Source of the DNA: DASPSM01 sp963800135
GTDB taxonomy: Bacteria; Planctomycetota; Planctomycetia; Planctomycetales; Planctomycetaceae
DNA: 64,000 nucleotides
Direction of reading: 5' to 3'
Assembly (NCBI GenBank): GCA_963800135.1
Contig: CAWCZR010000018.1
Coordinates: 1 to 64,000 of the forward strand
The first letter of the stretch is position 1; the number at the start of each line of letters is the position of its first letter. A program made the translations under genes and the position numbers. Shown in pieces: positions 18,710-27,512 of the stretch. The notes under the pieces are model-generated. The model ran no database searches. It was not told where the DNA came from and was given only the letters and a program-made list of their open reading frames with translations.

Positions 18710-19737
18710 AAGCGGGTGTCTTGACCGGGGGCGGCGACTGCCCCGGTCTCAACGCGGTGATCCGCGCGATCGTCCGCACGATTCATAACGGCGGCGGTGA
18801 AACCCTGGGACTGCTCGAGGGTTGGCGCGGCGCCATCGAGGGCAACTGCATCGCCCTCTCGCCCGAGTACACCGACGGCCTGATCGATCGCGGCGGCACA
18901 ATTCTGGGCTCTTCGCGGACCAATCCCTACAAGCGGGTCGAGGACGTCGAACGCGTTCAGGAAACGTTCAAAAAGCTCGGGCTCGATTGCCTGATCGCCA
19001 TCGGCGGCGACGATACACTGGGCGTCGCCAGCAGGCTGTTTAACGATCGCGGACTGGCGACCGTCGGTGTGCCGAAAACCATCGACAACGATCTCAGCTC
19101 GACCGACGTCACATTCGGTTTCGACACGGCCATCAACATCAACATGGAGGCCATCGACCGCATCAAGACGACGGCCGAATCGCACCGGCGGATCATGGTC
19201 ATCGAAACGATGGGCCGTCACGCCGGCTGGATCGCCTGCTATTCGGGCATGGCGTCGGCGGCCGACTTCATCCTGGTTCCGGAAACCGAGGTTAACGTCG
19301 ACCGCATGTGCGACCTGCTCAAGAAGCGCCGCGCGGCGGGGAAACCCTACGGCATCGTGGTCGTCAGCGAAGGCGCTCGCTTACCGGACGAAGCCAAATT
19401 CGTCACGCGGGCGGCCGAAATCGACGAGTTCGGCCACGTGCGGCTGGGCGGCATCGGCGAGATCATCGCGGACCTGATCGAAAAACGGACGGGCATCGAG
19501 ACGCGCGTCGTCACGCTCGGCCACCTGCAGCGCGGCGGCACTCCCAGCGCCTACGACCGCGTGCTCGGCACCCGCCTGGGCATTCATGCGGCCCGCCTGG
19601 CGCTCCGCAAGGAATTCGGCCGGATGGTCGCGCTGCGCGGCACCAAGATCGTCAGCGTGCTCTTGTCCGAGGCGGTCGGAACGATGCGGACGCTCGACCC
19701 CGACTTCCTCAATGAAGCGGAAGAATTCTTCCGCTGA
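18706..19737 (+). CDS. pfp: Phosphofructokinase, probably diphosphate-dependent
   Basis: A 343-residue PfkA-family enzyme that phosphorylates fructose 6-phosphate. The start GVLTGGGDCPGLNAVIR, the catalytic PKTIDNDL, the METMGRHAGW-like IETMGRHAGWIA and LGHLQRGGTPSAYDR are all present. At the two positions that separate donors it has Asp and Lys (GGDDT, PKTIDND) rather than the Gly and Gly of ATP enzymes (GGDGS, PGTIDND), so inorganic diphosphate is the likely donor and the step would be reversible. It is translationally coupled to accC by an ATGA overlap. Confidence 0.9.
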   Translation: MKAGVLTGGGDCPGLNAVIRAIVRTIHNGGGETLGLLEGWRGAIEGNCIALSPEYTDGLIDRGGTILGSSRTNPYKRVEDVERVQETFKKLGLDCLIAIGGDDTLGVASRLFNDRGLATVGVPKTIDNDLSSTDVTFGFDTAININMEAIDRIKTTAESHRRIMVIETMGRHAGWIACYSGMASAADFILVPETEVNVDRMCDLLKKRRAAGKPYGIVVVSEGARLPDEAKFVTRAAEIDEFGHVRLGGIGEIIADLIEKRTGIETRVVTLGHLQRGGTPSAYDRVLGTRLGIHAARLALRKEFGRMVALRGTKIVSVLLSEAVGTMRTLDPDFLNEAEEFFR

Positions 19738-19798
19738 GGAGTTGTGCCGCTGAGCGTCGGTCGGCGGCTCGCTCCACCGACTCGCGAAGCTCGTGCCG

Positions 19799-20887
19799 CT
19801 AGCGGCGGAGCACGGCTCGGGCTCCGACTCCCTCGCCCAGCATGCTTTGTGCCAACATTCCGGGCGCACCCGCTTCATGCTGGCTGCCGTGATCGGCGAA
19901 GCACTGCTGGATGTTCATGAATTCCGTTTCGGCCTCGAGGAACGCATCGACGATGTCCGGGTCGAAATGCACGCCGCGAGATTCGAGAATAATCGCCTTG
20001 GCCAGATCGTGCACCTGCGTGTTTTGATAGACGCGCCGCGCGGTGAGCGCGTCGTACACGTCGGCGAGCGCCACGATCCGCCCGCAAAGCGGAATTTCGT
20101 CACCGATCAAGCCTTGCGGATAACCGCTGCCGTCGTAGCGCTCGTGATGCGTCTGCACGATCTCGCGGGCCATCCGCAGGAATTCGGCGTCGGGCTGCAC
20201 GCCGGCCGCCGCCTCGAGCGTTTCCGCCCCGAGCCGCACGTGCAGCTTCATCGTCTGAAATTCGTCGTCCGTCAGCGGACCCGACTTGAGCAATACCGAG
20301 TCCGGCACGCCCACCTTGCCGATGTCGTGCAGCGGGCTCGTGCGATAAATCAGATTGATATAGTCGGCGTCGATCTCTTCGTGGAACTTCGGATGATGCG
20401 ACAGCCGCTCGGCGAGCACCCGGCAGTATTCGCGGATCCGCTCGAGATGGGCGCCCGTCTCGGCACTGCGCGATTCGGCCAGCTTTGCGAGGGTGAAGAT
20501 CGTGACGTCGCAGCTCTCCATCGACAACATCCGCATGCCGGAGCGGACCCGCAGGGCCAGCTCCGCCGGATGGAACGGCTTGCTAATGAAGTCGTCGGCT
20601 CCCGAGTCGAGGCCTTCGACGACGTGCTGCGCCCCTTCGCGTGATGTGACCAGAATGATGTAGACGTAGCTGCAGCTTTGCCGTTCGCGGATCTTCCGGC
20701 ACAGCTCAATGCCGTTCATGTTCGGCATTTCCCAGTCGGTGATCACGACGCGGAACACGCCCGTGCGCAAAATCTCGAGCGCCTCGCAACCGTCGCTGGC
20801 CGTGCTGACCTCGTAGCCGGCGCTGGCAATGGCCGCGCCCAACAGCTCGAGGGCGATTTCGTCATCGTCGACGATGAGCACGCGCAC
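19799..20887 (-). CDS. Response regulator with HD-GYP cyclic-di-GMP phosphodiesterase domain
   Basis: An N-terminal receiver domain (VRVLIVDDDE, phospho-Asp in VVITDWEMPNMNG, Lys in ISKPFHP) is followed by an HD-GYP domain: SPLHDIGKVGVPD, then THHERYDGSGYPQGL, then ALADVYDALTARR. HD-GYP proteins hydrolyse cyclic di-GMP. GTG at 20887 is preferred, with GGAG seven bases upstream; an open frame runs to 20938. About 362 residues. No histidine kinase is adjacent. It is convergent with the phosphofructokinase gene. Confidence 0.88.
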   Translation of the reverse strand: MRVLIVDDDEIALELLGAAIASAGYEVSTASDGCEALEILRTGVFRVVITDWEMPNMNGIELCRKIRERQSCSYVYIILVTSREGAQHVVEGLDSGADDFISKPFHPAELALRVRSGMRMLSMESCDVTIFTLAKLAESRSAETGAHLERIREYCRVLAERLSHHPKFHEEIDADYINLIYRTSPLHDIGKVGVPDSVLLKSGPLTDDEFQTMKLHVRLGAETLEAAAGVQPDAEFLRMAREIVQTHHERYDGSGYPQGLIGDEIPLCGRIVALADVYDALTARRVYQNTQVHDLAKAIILESRGVHFDPDIVDAFLEAETEFMNIQQCFADHGSQHEAGAPGMLAQSMLGEGVGARAVLRR

Positions 20888-21165
20888 CCGAAATCTCCGA
20901 CCAAAAGCGCCCGCGCGGCGTCCCAGCGGGATCCGCACGACTGAACCGATGTGATCTGCTCGTGACGCGCCGGGGGAGCCGGCAATAGGACGAAACCGAA
21001 TGAATGACCGGTCCGTTCAGTTTGCCGATGCAATCGTCACAAAACGGATCGTCGACACTGTCCCGATACGCCGGAGATGGGCGGCAAAATCGTTTGCAAC
21101 TCTACGTCGTGACTGCGGAAGGTCAACCGGATTCGCCGGTTTGGAGCCGAGTTTTCCCCGGGCAA

Positions 21166-22365
21166 TCAGGCGACGCCCGAGCGGCCCAGCAGCGACTGCA
21201 CAGCGCGGGCGATCACCAATTCTTCGTCGGTGCGGATCACGCGCACGCAGGTCGAGGACCCGTCGGCGGAGATGACGTCCGCGCTCCGCTCGTTTCGGGC
21301 CGGGTCGAGCCGCACGCCCAAAAACTCCAGCGCTTCGCAAATGCGGGCGCGGGCCGGGACAGAGTTCTCGCCGATTCCGCCGCTGAAGACCAGAAGATCG
21401 AGCCCGCCCAAGGCGGCAGCCAGGGCGCCGATCCATTTTTTGGCCTGGTAGCAAAAAACCAAGATGGCGTCGGCTGCGCGCGGATCGCTCTTTTCCCGCT
21501 CGAGCAGGTCGCGCATGTCGGGCGACGTTTCGGAAATTCCCAACAAGCCTGACTGGCTGTTGACCAATTCGTCGATCGCGTCGGCCCCGGCTCGCTCTGT
21601 GCGCATGAGGTACAGCAGAAAGCCGGGATCGAGATCGCCGCAGCGGGTCGCCATGACCAGTCCGGCCGTGGGCGTGAAGGCCATCGTCGTGTCGATCGAG
21701 CGACCGTCGCGGACCGCCGCCATGCTCGCGCCGGAGCCCAGATGTGCCAGGATGATTCGGCCGCGCGCCGCCTCCTTGGCGGCGAGTCGTTCGATCTCGC
21801 TCATCAGAAATGTGTACGAGAGTCCGTGAAAGCCGTAACGCCGCACGCCCTGGGCCTCGAAGCGGCGGGGCACCGGCAACACCCGCGACGCCCGCGGCAA
21901 ATCGTGATGAAAGGCAGTGTCGAAGCAGAGCACCTGCGGCACGCCCGATAGGTGCTGCGAAAAAGCTTCGATCAGTTCGATTTCGGCCGGTAGGTGCTTC
22001 GGATCGAGCGGACTGAGTCGGCGCAGTTCGGCGATGACCTCCGGCGTCGCGCGCGTCGGCTGCCAATAGGACGGGCCGCCATGAACAACCCGGTGCCCAA
22101 CGGCCTGAATCGCAGCCCGCCCCACCTGTGCGTCGAGCCAGCGGACGAATGGCTCCACGGCGGCTTCGGTGGTTTTCGCCCCCAGCGGCTGCCGCCTCAA
22201 CTCGCTTTGCTGCCGGGTCCGCCACGCGATCGCCGAGTCGGGCGTGCCGATGCGTTCCAGCTGGCCGCTGATCGTCCGCTGCGGTTCGCTACTCGACTCG
22301 AACAGGGCGAACTTGATGCTCGACGAGCCGGCGTTAATCGTCAGCACGCACGGTGACTGTGACAT
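21166..22365 (-). CDS. ackA: Acetate kinase
   Basis: A 399-residue ASKHA-fold kinase making acetyl phosphate from acetate and ATP, or ATP in reverse. Family signatures are the N-terminal VLTINAGSSSIKFALF, VGHRVVHGG with the substrate Arg, CFDTAFH, RRYGFHGLSY, LAHLGSGAS, SGGIGENS and a final Arg/Glu-rich helix. ATG at 22365 follows CCGGGGAAAGTG and matches the family start. No phosphotransacetylase gene lies next to it. Confidence 0.93.
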   Translation of the reverse strand: MSQSPCVLTINAGSSSIKFALFESSSEPQRTISGQLERIGTPDSAIAWRTRQQSELRRQPLGAKTTEAAVEPFVRWLDAQVGRAAIQAVGHRVVHGGPSYWQPTRATPEVIAELRRLSPLDPKHLPAEIELIEAFSQHLSGVPQVLCFDTAFHHDLPRASRVLPVPRRFEAQGVRRYGFHGLSYTFLMSEIERLAAKEAARGRIILAHLGSGASMAAVRDGRSIDTTMAFTPTAGLVMATRCGDLDPGFLLYLMRTERAGADAIDELVNSQSGLLGISETSPDMRDLLEREKSDPRAADAILVFCYQAKKWIGALAAALGGLDLLVFSGGIGENSVPARARICEALEFLGVRLDPARNERSADVISADGSSTCVRVIRTDEELVIARAVQSLLGRSGVA

Positions 22366-22496
22366 CACTTTCCCCGGGAGTAGTGGCGGATCAACGGCCA
22401 AGGCGCTGGCGGCCGACCGTGGATGCGCCGTTCAGCGATCGAGGGTCATTTTACGGCTCCGCTCGAGCCCCCGCGATGCGACGCCGCGAATGAAAG

Positions 22497-22531
22497 GACG
22501 CCGGACGAAAAATCGTCCGACGTCTTTTTTT
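22497..22531. terminator. Hairpin with T tract, probably bidirectional
   Basis: GACGCCGGACGA (22497-22508) pairs with TCGTCCGACGTC (22513-22524) with one mismatch and a four-A loop, followed by seven Ts on the plus strand. It lies just beyond the stop of the minus-strand PDZ gene and could end that transcript or block antisense reading. Confidence 0.55.
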
Positions 22532-22566
22532 CACTTCGAGGTCATTGACGTCAGTTGTTTCGACCG

Positions 22567-24453
22567 TCACGGTGCGGCCGCTTGAGGCGCGACGGGCGGA
22601 GAGTACGGGACGGGTGCGGGCGGAGCGGGAGCCGGCGCGCCGGTCGTCACCGTCGAACCAGGAACCGCGGCCGGAGGCAGCGTATCCGCGATCATCGCAC
22701 GACGCGGGTTCGACACACCAAACACGCCACAGGCAACCAGACTGGCATTCGCCTGAACGCCCGCCGCCGGAGGAGTTGGCTGCGGTTGTCCCGGCGGCAG
22801 CGCCGGAGGCAAGATGCCCGCGGGGACCAGCGAAACCACCCGGCCCAGCACCGCCTGTGGCGAATAGTTGATCGTCACCGGCCGCATGCGGCCCTGCCCA
22901 TTGGCGTCGACCGTCATAGTTCCGAGCGTGATGGCGGCCGGACCAGCCGAAGCACCAGTCGCGTCGCCGCAATCACCGTATTCGTTCACTGCCAGCGTGT
23001 AGACGCCTGCGGGGACTCCGCTCACGCGTGCACCGACAAGCGATTGCGGTGCCGTCGTCGCAGGCGCAGTATTGCTGTCGACGGGCGAGGTGCGGGGCGG
23101 CGGGTTCACCGGGGTCGGCCGCGCCGTCAATTGAATCTGCACAAAGCCGACCACGCCGGCATTCATCCCGGGCGTCGTCGCTGTGACGGTCGAGGCCGTC
23201 GGCGCGTTCTGGCTCGGCATCAGCGTCTGCTGCACCATGTTCGACGGCTTACCGTAAAGCACCGCGACTGCTGCGTTGATGTGGTGCAACGGTCCAAAAG
23301 TCTCTGGCTGCGCCGGGGCAGGGCCGACGCCGGATCCGTTCTGAGTCGGCAGACTGAGTCCCAAATCATCCGCCGCGACGATCGACGAAGTCGCCCCGCT
23401 TTGGGTCACGGCCGTGTTATACGGAATCGACTGTGGCACACCACCGGCCACGCCGACGGGGATCGCGGCCGGAACGACAGTCGACCCGACCGGAGGAGCG
23501 ACGCCCGGGAACAGCGGATTGACGGTTTGCGTCATCGACGTCGTGGTCTGACTGATCACGTGCCGCGGCGCCGGCTCATTCACGCTCGTTCCCATGCGGC
23601 GGAGGTGCCGCTCCTGGTCGGGAGTGAGGACCGGCAAATCAGCGTCGGCCGGGCGAGTCATCGAAAACGCGTACATCTTGCCGTCACGGGCAACCTGAAA
23701 GGCGAGTCCCTGTCCCGCGGGAACGGAGCGGATAAAGGGGATACCGAAGTCGAGCATGCGGTCCATGGACGACGTCATTTGATGATTGAAACCGACGATC
23801 ACGTCACCGGTTTGGAAGCCGGCAAAGGCCGCCGGGGACGAAGGGTCGATTTCGGTGACGACGGGGCGGTCGGCCTGGTCGGGAAACAGCGTCATGCCCA
23901 TCAGTGTTAATTGACGCCCGAGCGGAACGCGAAACGCTTGATCGCCGCGCTGCAGTGCGAGCAGGAAGGCGGCTTGCGTCGGCCGACGCATCAGCAGTTT
24001 CTGCAAGGCATCGAACGTCGCGACCTCCTTGCCGTCCATTTTCGCGATGATATCGCCGGGCTCGACGCCGGCTCGCGCCGCCGGCGTTTCCGGCCGAACT
24101 CGCTGCACGACCGCTTGGGCATTTCTGTTTGGGCGAACTTCCAGACCCGTCCGAACGCTGAAGTTGGCCATCGCCACGCCCAACTTGCCGGCGCCGGCCC
24201 GGATGCGGATGTCGGTGTCCGGATGCCCGGACGAGCCGGTGATGTCGGGCTGAGAGTTGGTGTCCGTGTTCAAGGTGGGCGAGGCCGACATTCGCGAGGT
24301 CGTCGTCGTGACCGTCGTGCTCGTCGGTGCCGGCGCCTGGCCGAAGGCGGCGCACGAAAAGGCCGTCAAGGCGCCGATCGAGATCGCAGAATTTCGCAGG
24401 ACAGTCTTTCGCGAGGCAAAGTTTCGCAGTATCCGATTTCGCAAAGTAAACAT
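22567..24453 (-). CDS. Exported protein: two PDZ domains plus a degenerate Cu/Zn-SOD-like domain
   Basis: A 628-residue protein with a signal peptide (AISIGALTAFSCAAFGQA). Residues 90-180 and 180-268 look like two PDZ domains (TPAARAGVEPGDIIAKMDG; SPAAFAGFQTGDVIVGFN). From about residue 390 it follows the Cu/Zn superoxide dismutase fold: AAVAVLYG, GVVGFVQI, GVYTLAVNEYGDCGD, SAGP, GTMTVDANGQG, VLGRVVSLV and VACGVFGV. The metal His positions read Ala, Asn, Ala and Val, while the two Cys that would form the disulfide remain. It should thus be structural or binding, not a dismutase. ATG at 24453 follows AAGGAGC; the frame stays open upstream to 25101 but is non-coding. Confidence 0.8.
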   Translation of the reverse strand: MFTLRNRILRNFASRKTVLRNSAISIGALTAFSCAAFGQAPAPTSTTVTTTTSRMSASPTLNTDTNSQPDITGSSGHPDTDIRIRAGAGKLGVAMANFSVRTGLEVRPNRNAQAVVQRVRPETPAARAGVEPGDIIAKMDGKEVATFDALQKLLMRRPTQAAFLLALQRGDQAFRVPLGRQLTLMGMTLFPDQADRPVVTEIDPSSPAAFAGFQTGDVIVGFNHQMTSSMDRMLDFGIPFIRSVPAGQGLAFQVARDGKMYAFSMTRPADADLPVLTPDQERHLRRMGTSVNEPAPRHVISQTTTSMTQTVNPLFPGVAPPVGSTVVPAAIPVGVAGGVPQSIPYNTAVTQSGATSSIVAADDLGLSLPTQNGSGVGPAPAQPETFGPLHHINAAVAVLYGKPSNMVQQTLMPSQNAPTASTVTATTPGMNAGVVGFVQIQLTARPTPVNPPPRTSPVDSNTAPATTAPQSLVGARVSGVPAGVYTLAVNEYGDCGDATGASAGPAAITLGTMTVDANGQGRMRPVTINYSPQAVLGRVVSLVPAGILPPALPPGQPQPTPPAAGVQANASLVACGVFGVSNPRRAMIADTLPPAAVPGSTVTTGAPAPAPPAPVPYSPPVAPQAAAP

Positions 24454-24601
24454 GAGCGGTGCTCCTTCGAGCCGACCCGGGAAGTTACGTCGGCAGTGGC
24501 CGTTAACGACTGCAAAGCCTGTACCGCGCTGCGGCGAGCGGCCTCTTTTCCCGCTGCGGGATCCCCCCGTCCTTGAGTTGACCGCCACGGAGCGGCGCGC
24601 A

Positions 24602-24639
24602 CAAAAAAAGGCCCGCGGCCTAACGACGGCCACGGGCCT
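24602..24639 (-). terminator. Intrinsic terminator after the CsbD-like gene
   Basis: On the minus strand AGGCCCGTGGCC pairs with GGCCGCGGGCCT across an eight-base loop and is followed by a run of seven Ts. It sits about 40 nt beyond the stop of the CsbD-like gene. Confidence 0.85.
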
Positions 24640-24676
24640 GGGGCATGCATCCTTCTTCACGGACATTTGCCGCGGA

Positions 24677-25195
24677 CTACTGCTTCCCATGCGGCTGCGA
24701 ATGCTGCTTCTGGCCGCTGGTCGGACGTGTGCTTTCCTCGTGTTTTTCTCCGGCCATGTCCTTGTCCTGCATGCGCTGGCCGCTGTTGCCGGACTGTTGC
24801 TTGTTGAACTTCGGATCGTGAGCCGCAGCCTTCGACTCTTCGCGATGGGTTTCCTGACGCGCTTGCCCGCTTTCCGCAGTCTCTCGTTGCGGATTGTTGC
24901 CCGGGTTGTGCATCGGTTTCGTGCCGGCCATGTTCTTCTCATGCGGTTGCCGGCTTGGCGATTCCCCCGCCATGCGATTTTCGTCTTCGTCGCACTCGCC
25001 GCACTGCTTCTCGAACGCGGAGACCTGGCGGTCGGCCTCGTCCTTCGCGATGCCGTAGCGTTTCTCGATCGCGCCGGCCAGCTGGTCGCGCTTCCCCTCA
25101 ATGCGGTTCAAGTCGTCGTCGGTCAGCTTGCCCCACTGCTCCTTCACTTTACCTTTGAATTGCTTCCAGTCGCCCTTCACAGTGTCCCAGTTCAT
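24677..25195 (-). CDS. CsbD-family stress protein with long hydrophilic tail
   Basis: A 172-residue protein. Residues 1-60 are a CsbD domain (MNWDTVKGDWKQFKGKVKEQ, then LTDDDLNRIEGKRDQL), a family first seen as general stress proteins. The rest is extremely hydrophilic, rich in Gln, Glu, Lys, His and Asn with repeated HEKNMAG/KDMAGEKH-type segments, like disordered desiccation-protein tails. ATG at 25195 follows GAGGAGAAAGACG. The open frame extends upstream but the CsbD start is clear. A second CsbD-type gene lies at 31475-31894. Confidence 0.85.
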   Translation of the reverse strand: MNWDTVKGDWKQFKGKVKEQWGKLTDDDLNRIEGKRDQLAGAIEKRYGIAKDEADRQVSAFEKQCGECDEDENRMAGESPSRQPHEKNMAGTKPMHNPGNNPQRETAESGQARQETHREESKAAAHDPKFNKQQSGNSGQRMQDKDMAGEKHEESTRPTSGQKQHSQPHGKQ

Positions 25196-25463
25196 CGTCT
25201 TTCTCCTCGGGGCTTCCGCGCCGTCTTGACGGCCCCGCGAGCGGAGTCCAACACCCTGCTCATCCTGTGCGTCGAGGCCGGTCACTTTTTTTCCACAAGA
25301 TAAATTGGTGCAACGAGCATGCCGCGGAGGGCGAGCGATAAAACGATGTTCAGTCGCGCGCTGCAATCCCGAGGAAAAGCCGCGCCGGACAGTTCGTTTT
25401 TGAAAGCGAGGCGACCGATCTGATCGTCGCCCGACCTCGGCTGAAAGCGCGAAAAGCGACACG

Positions 25464-26555
25464 TCATCTCGCAGACGCTGCGGATCGAGCGGGGCAATCG
25501 CATTGGATGAGAGATCTCTCAACGCGCTTCGTCCGCTCGCCGCGCTTATTGGCAGAGAGTTTGAATCGGATGCGCAAGAGGTGCACGGCGGTGCGCACGT
25601 GATGCAGAGCATCGGTCGACTGGCCGGTCTGATCCGAATCTTCGGGCTTCCCGCCCGACGCGTCGTCTTTCGGCGGCTCTTTGCAGCCGCGGTCCGGCGA
25701 GTGCCAGCGAACCTCGATGTATTCGGCGCCGAGCAGCAACACCGCGACGCCGTAGTAGCACCAGAGCATCAGGCCGATGAAAGATCCCAGAACGCCGTAC
25801 GCCGCCGTGTAGCGTGTGCCGATCAACAGACTCGCCAGGATTTGACGGCCAATTTCCCAGATCGCCGCGGCCAGCATTCCGCCGCGCAGACAGAACTTAA
25901 ACGGAGCAGGCTTTTTCGGCAGCGCGCGGTAAATCAATGAGAAGAGCAGGGTGTTAGTGCCGAAGCTCACGAGCGACTGTAACGGCCGCCAGAACATCTG
26001 CGAGCCGCGGAGGATGCCCGTCGTGTATTGTTCGACAGCGTACAGCACCAGCGTCCCGATGAACACGGCCGTTACCAGGAGCGCCAGGCTGCAGAGCATC
26101 AGGAAGGCGACCAGCCGCTCGAAGAGAACCATCCGCACGGCCGCGGCCACTCCCTTGCGATCGCTCTTCGGTACGTCGCCGATGCGGTCGAAGGCCTGCT
26201 GCAATTGGACGAACCCGGCGATCGCCGAGATGAGCATCATCACCAGGGCGATGGGCCCGTGAATGGTCGAGCGATCGCGGACCTGGTCGAGCGCTTGTTC
26301 GACTGCGGTCCGAGCGGAGGGAGAAAGATCGCTTTCGATCAATGTCAGCACCGCTTGGTGGGCGCTCTGGCCGGTATGCGCGAAGCGGAAGAACAACCCC
26401 AGGCCCGAAATCAAGAGCAGCAACAAGGGGAAGAACGACAGCGCGATGTAGTAGGCGACGGCAGCCGCCATCACCGGACCATCGTCGCGGCTCCAACGGT
26501 CGTAGGCGGCCGCGAAGCAATTGAAATGGCGCCGACCGAAGTTCACGAGGCCCAT
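25464..26555 (-). CDS. YihY/BrkB-family inner membrane protein
   Basis: About 363 residues with six hydrophobic helices: the family start DRWSRDDGPVMAAAVAYYIALSF interrupted by FPLLLLLISGLGL, then ALVMMLISAIAGFVQLQQAFDRI, LPKKPAPFKFCLRGGMLAA and YGVLGSFIGLMLWCYYGVAVLLLGAE. A long charged cytoplasmic tail follows. YihY/BrkB proteins are of unknown function. The frame is open to GTG 26684; I prefer ATG 26555 because about 25 residues before the first helix is normal for the family. There is no strong ribosome site at either. Confidence 0.85.
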   Translation of the reverse strand: MGLVNFGRRHFNCFAAAYDRWSRDDGPVMAAAVAYYIALSFFPLLLLLISGLGLFFRFAHTGQSAHQAVLTLIESDLSPSARTAVEQALDQVRDRSTIHGPIALVMMLISAIAGFVQLQQAFDRIGDVPKSDRKGVAAAVRMVLFERLVAFLMLCSLALLVTAVFIGTLVLYAVEQYTTGILRGSQMFWRPLQSLVSFGTNTLLFSLIYRALPKKPAPFKFCLRGGMLAAAIWEIGRQILASLLIGTRYTAAYGVLGSFIGLMLWCYYGVAVLLLGAEYIEVRWHSPDRGCKEPPKDDASGGKPEDSDQTGQSTDALHHVRTAVHLLRIRFKLSANKRGERTKRVERSLIQCDCPARSAASAR

Positions 26556-27064
26556 GGGCTCGAACCGATCCGGTTGAACTATCCCTCGCTCCCCATCGGG
26601 AGCTTGGACTCCGAGCGAGTGCGAGGATTGCCGGGCCGCTCCGGTCTCACTCACATACTGACGCCCAGATTCCAACTCGCTCACATTCTAACGTGGCTTC
26701 GTTGCAAGCGGCGCGCCAAGCCTCCTGGCGAGCGAACGGTTCGGTGTGGCGGGAGCGGGAACCACCCAGGAATCTCCGGGAGCAGAATGTCTCCGTGACG
26801 CCATTTCCCCCATCAGGGATTCTGTACAGATCTGCGGAAAACGCCGCCCAAGTGGCAGACTTAACCGACTCATCAGGGGCCGTGAGCTAGACTTTTATTA
26901 TTCGACGCAACCCGCGCTGGCGAACCTGTCAAGGATACGCGGCCGTGTCGCGTCGATCCAATCGCGCACCGTTTCGGCATCCGTTTTGCTATTCGCTCAA
27001 TCAACTCTCGAGGACATCCAACCGAACGAAATAAGTCACACCCCAGCCGGTAAGGAGCCGGGCC
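26556..27064. other. Intergenic region between divergent genes
   Basis: Holds the divergent promoters of the BrkB-like gene and the small membrane protein at 27065, and possibly up to 129 nt of the BrkB-like coding region if its upstream GTG is used. Apart from AAGGAGCCGGGCC before 27065 I see no defined element. Confidence 0.4.
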
Positions 27065-27487
27065 ATGTTCGATAGCATCGAAGATGCTCCGCATTCAGAC
27101 GAAGCTTTGCAGTCCCGCGAATCAAACGCCGCACCATCGGCGGCGGGCCCGAAGCCTTCGCTCTGTCAGCCGCACGGCTGGGCTCCGATCTTTACAAGCG
27201 TGCTCGTGTTCGTCGGCGCCGTTTCGTTCTATGACGGTTACCTCGTCGTGCGGACCGGCGAAGAAATCGTGGACTTCGAGAAAAACCCGGTTGGCCTGTA
27301 TCTGATTCGTATCGATAACGGCAGTCCTGACATATTTCTCCGCGTGAAAGCGGCCGGCACTATCCTGGCCCTCACGTCGCTCTCCTTTCTCCATCGGCGC
27401 TCGAAGCGATTGGCCAGCCCCATCGCCTTCGCCCTGTGCGCCTTCCAGACGGGTCTGCTGATCTTCCTGGAAAACCCGTTCTCGTGA
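27065..27487 (+). CDS. Small membrane protein, unknown function
   Basis: A 140-residue protein: a polar N-terminus, then hydrophobic segments around residues 42-60, 95-108 and 118-135. The motif GAVSFYDGYLVVRTGEEI and NPVGLYLIRIDNG between them suggests a recurrent planctomycete family, but I cannot name it. Strong ribosome site AAGGAGCCGGGCC before ATG 27065. It converges with the AI-2E-type gene, 25 nt away. Confidence 0.6.
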   Translation: MFDSIEDAPHSDEALQSRESNAAPSAAGPKPSLCQPHGWAPIFTSVLVFVGAVSFYDGYLVVRTGEEIVDFEKNPVGLYLIRIDNGSPDIFLRVKAAGTILALTSLSFLHRRSKRLASPIAFALCAFQTGLLIFLENPFS

Positions 27488-27512
27488 ACGCGTCAGCCCG
27501 CGCGAAGGACGC

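Noticed and set aside
22555..23910. A 451-codon plus-strand open frame
   Set aside because: Arg-rich composition; it is antisense to the PDZ/SOD-like gene, which has a signal peptide, domains and a ribosome site.
24454..25101. Possible N-terminal extension of the PDZ protein
   Set aside because: The upstream part is antisense to the CsbD gene, is Arg/Ser-rich, and precedes a clear signal peptide and ribosome site at 24453.
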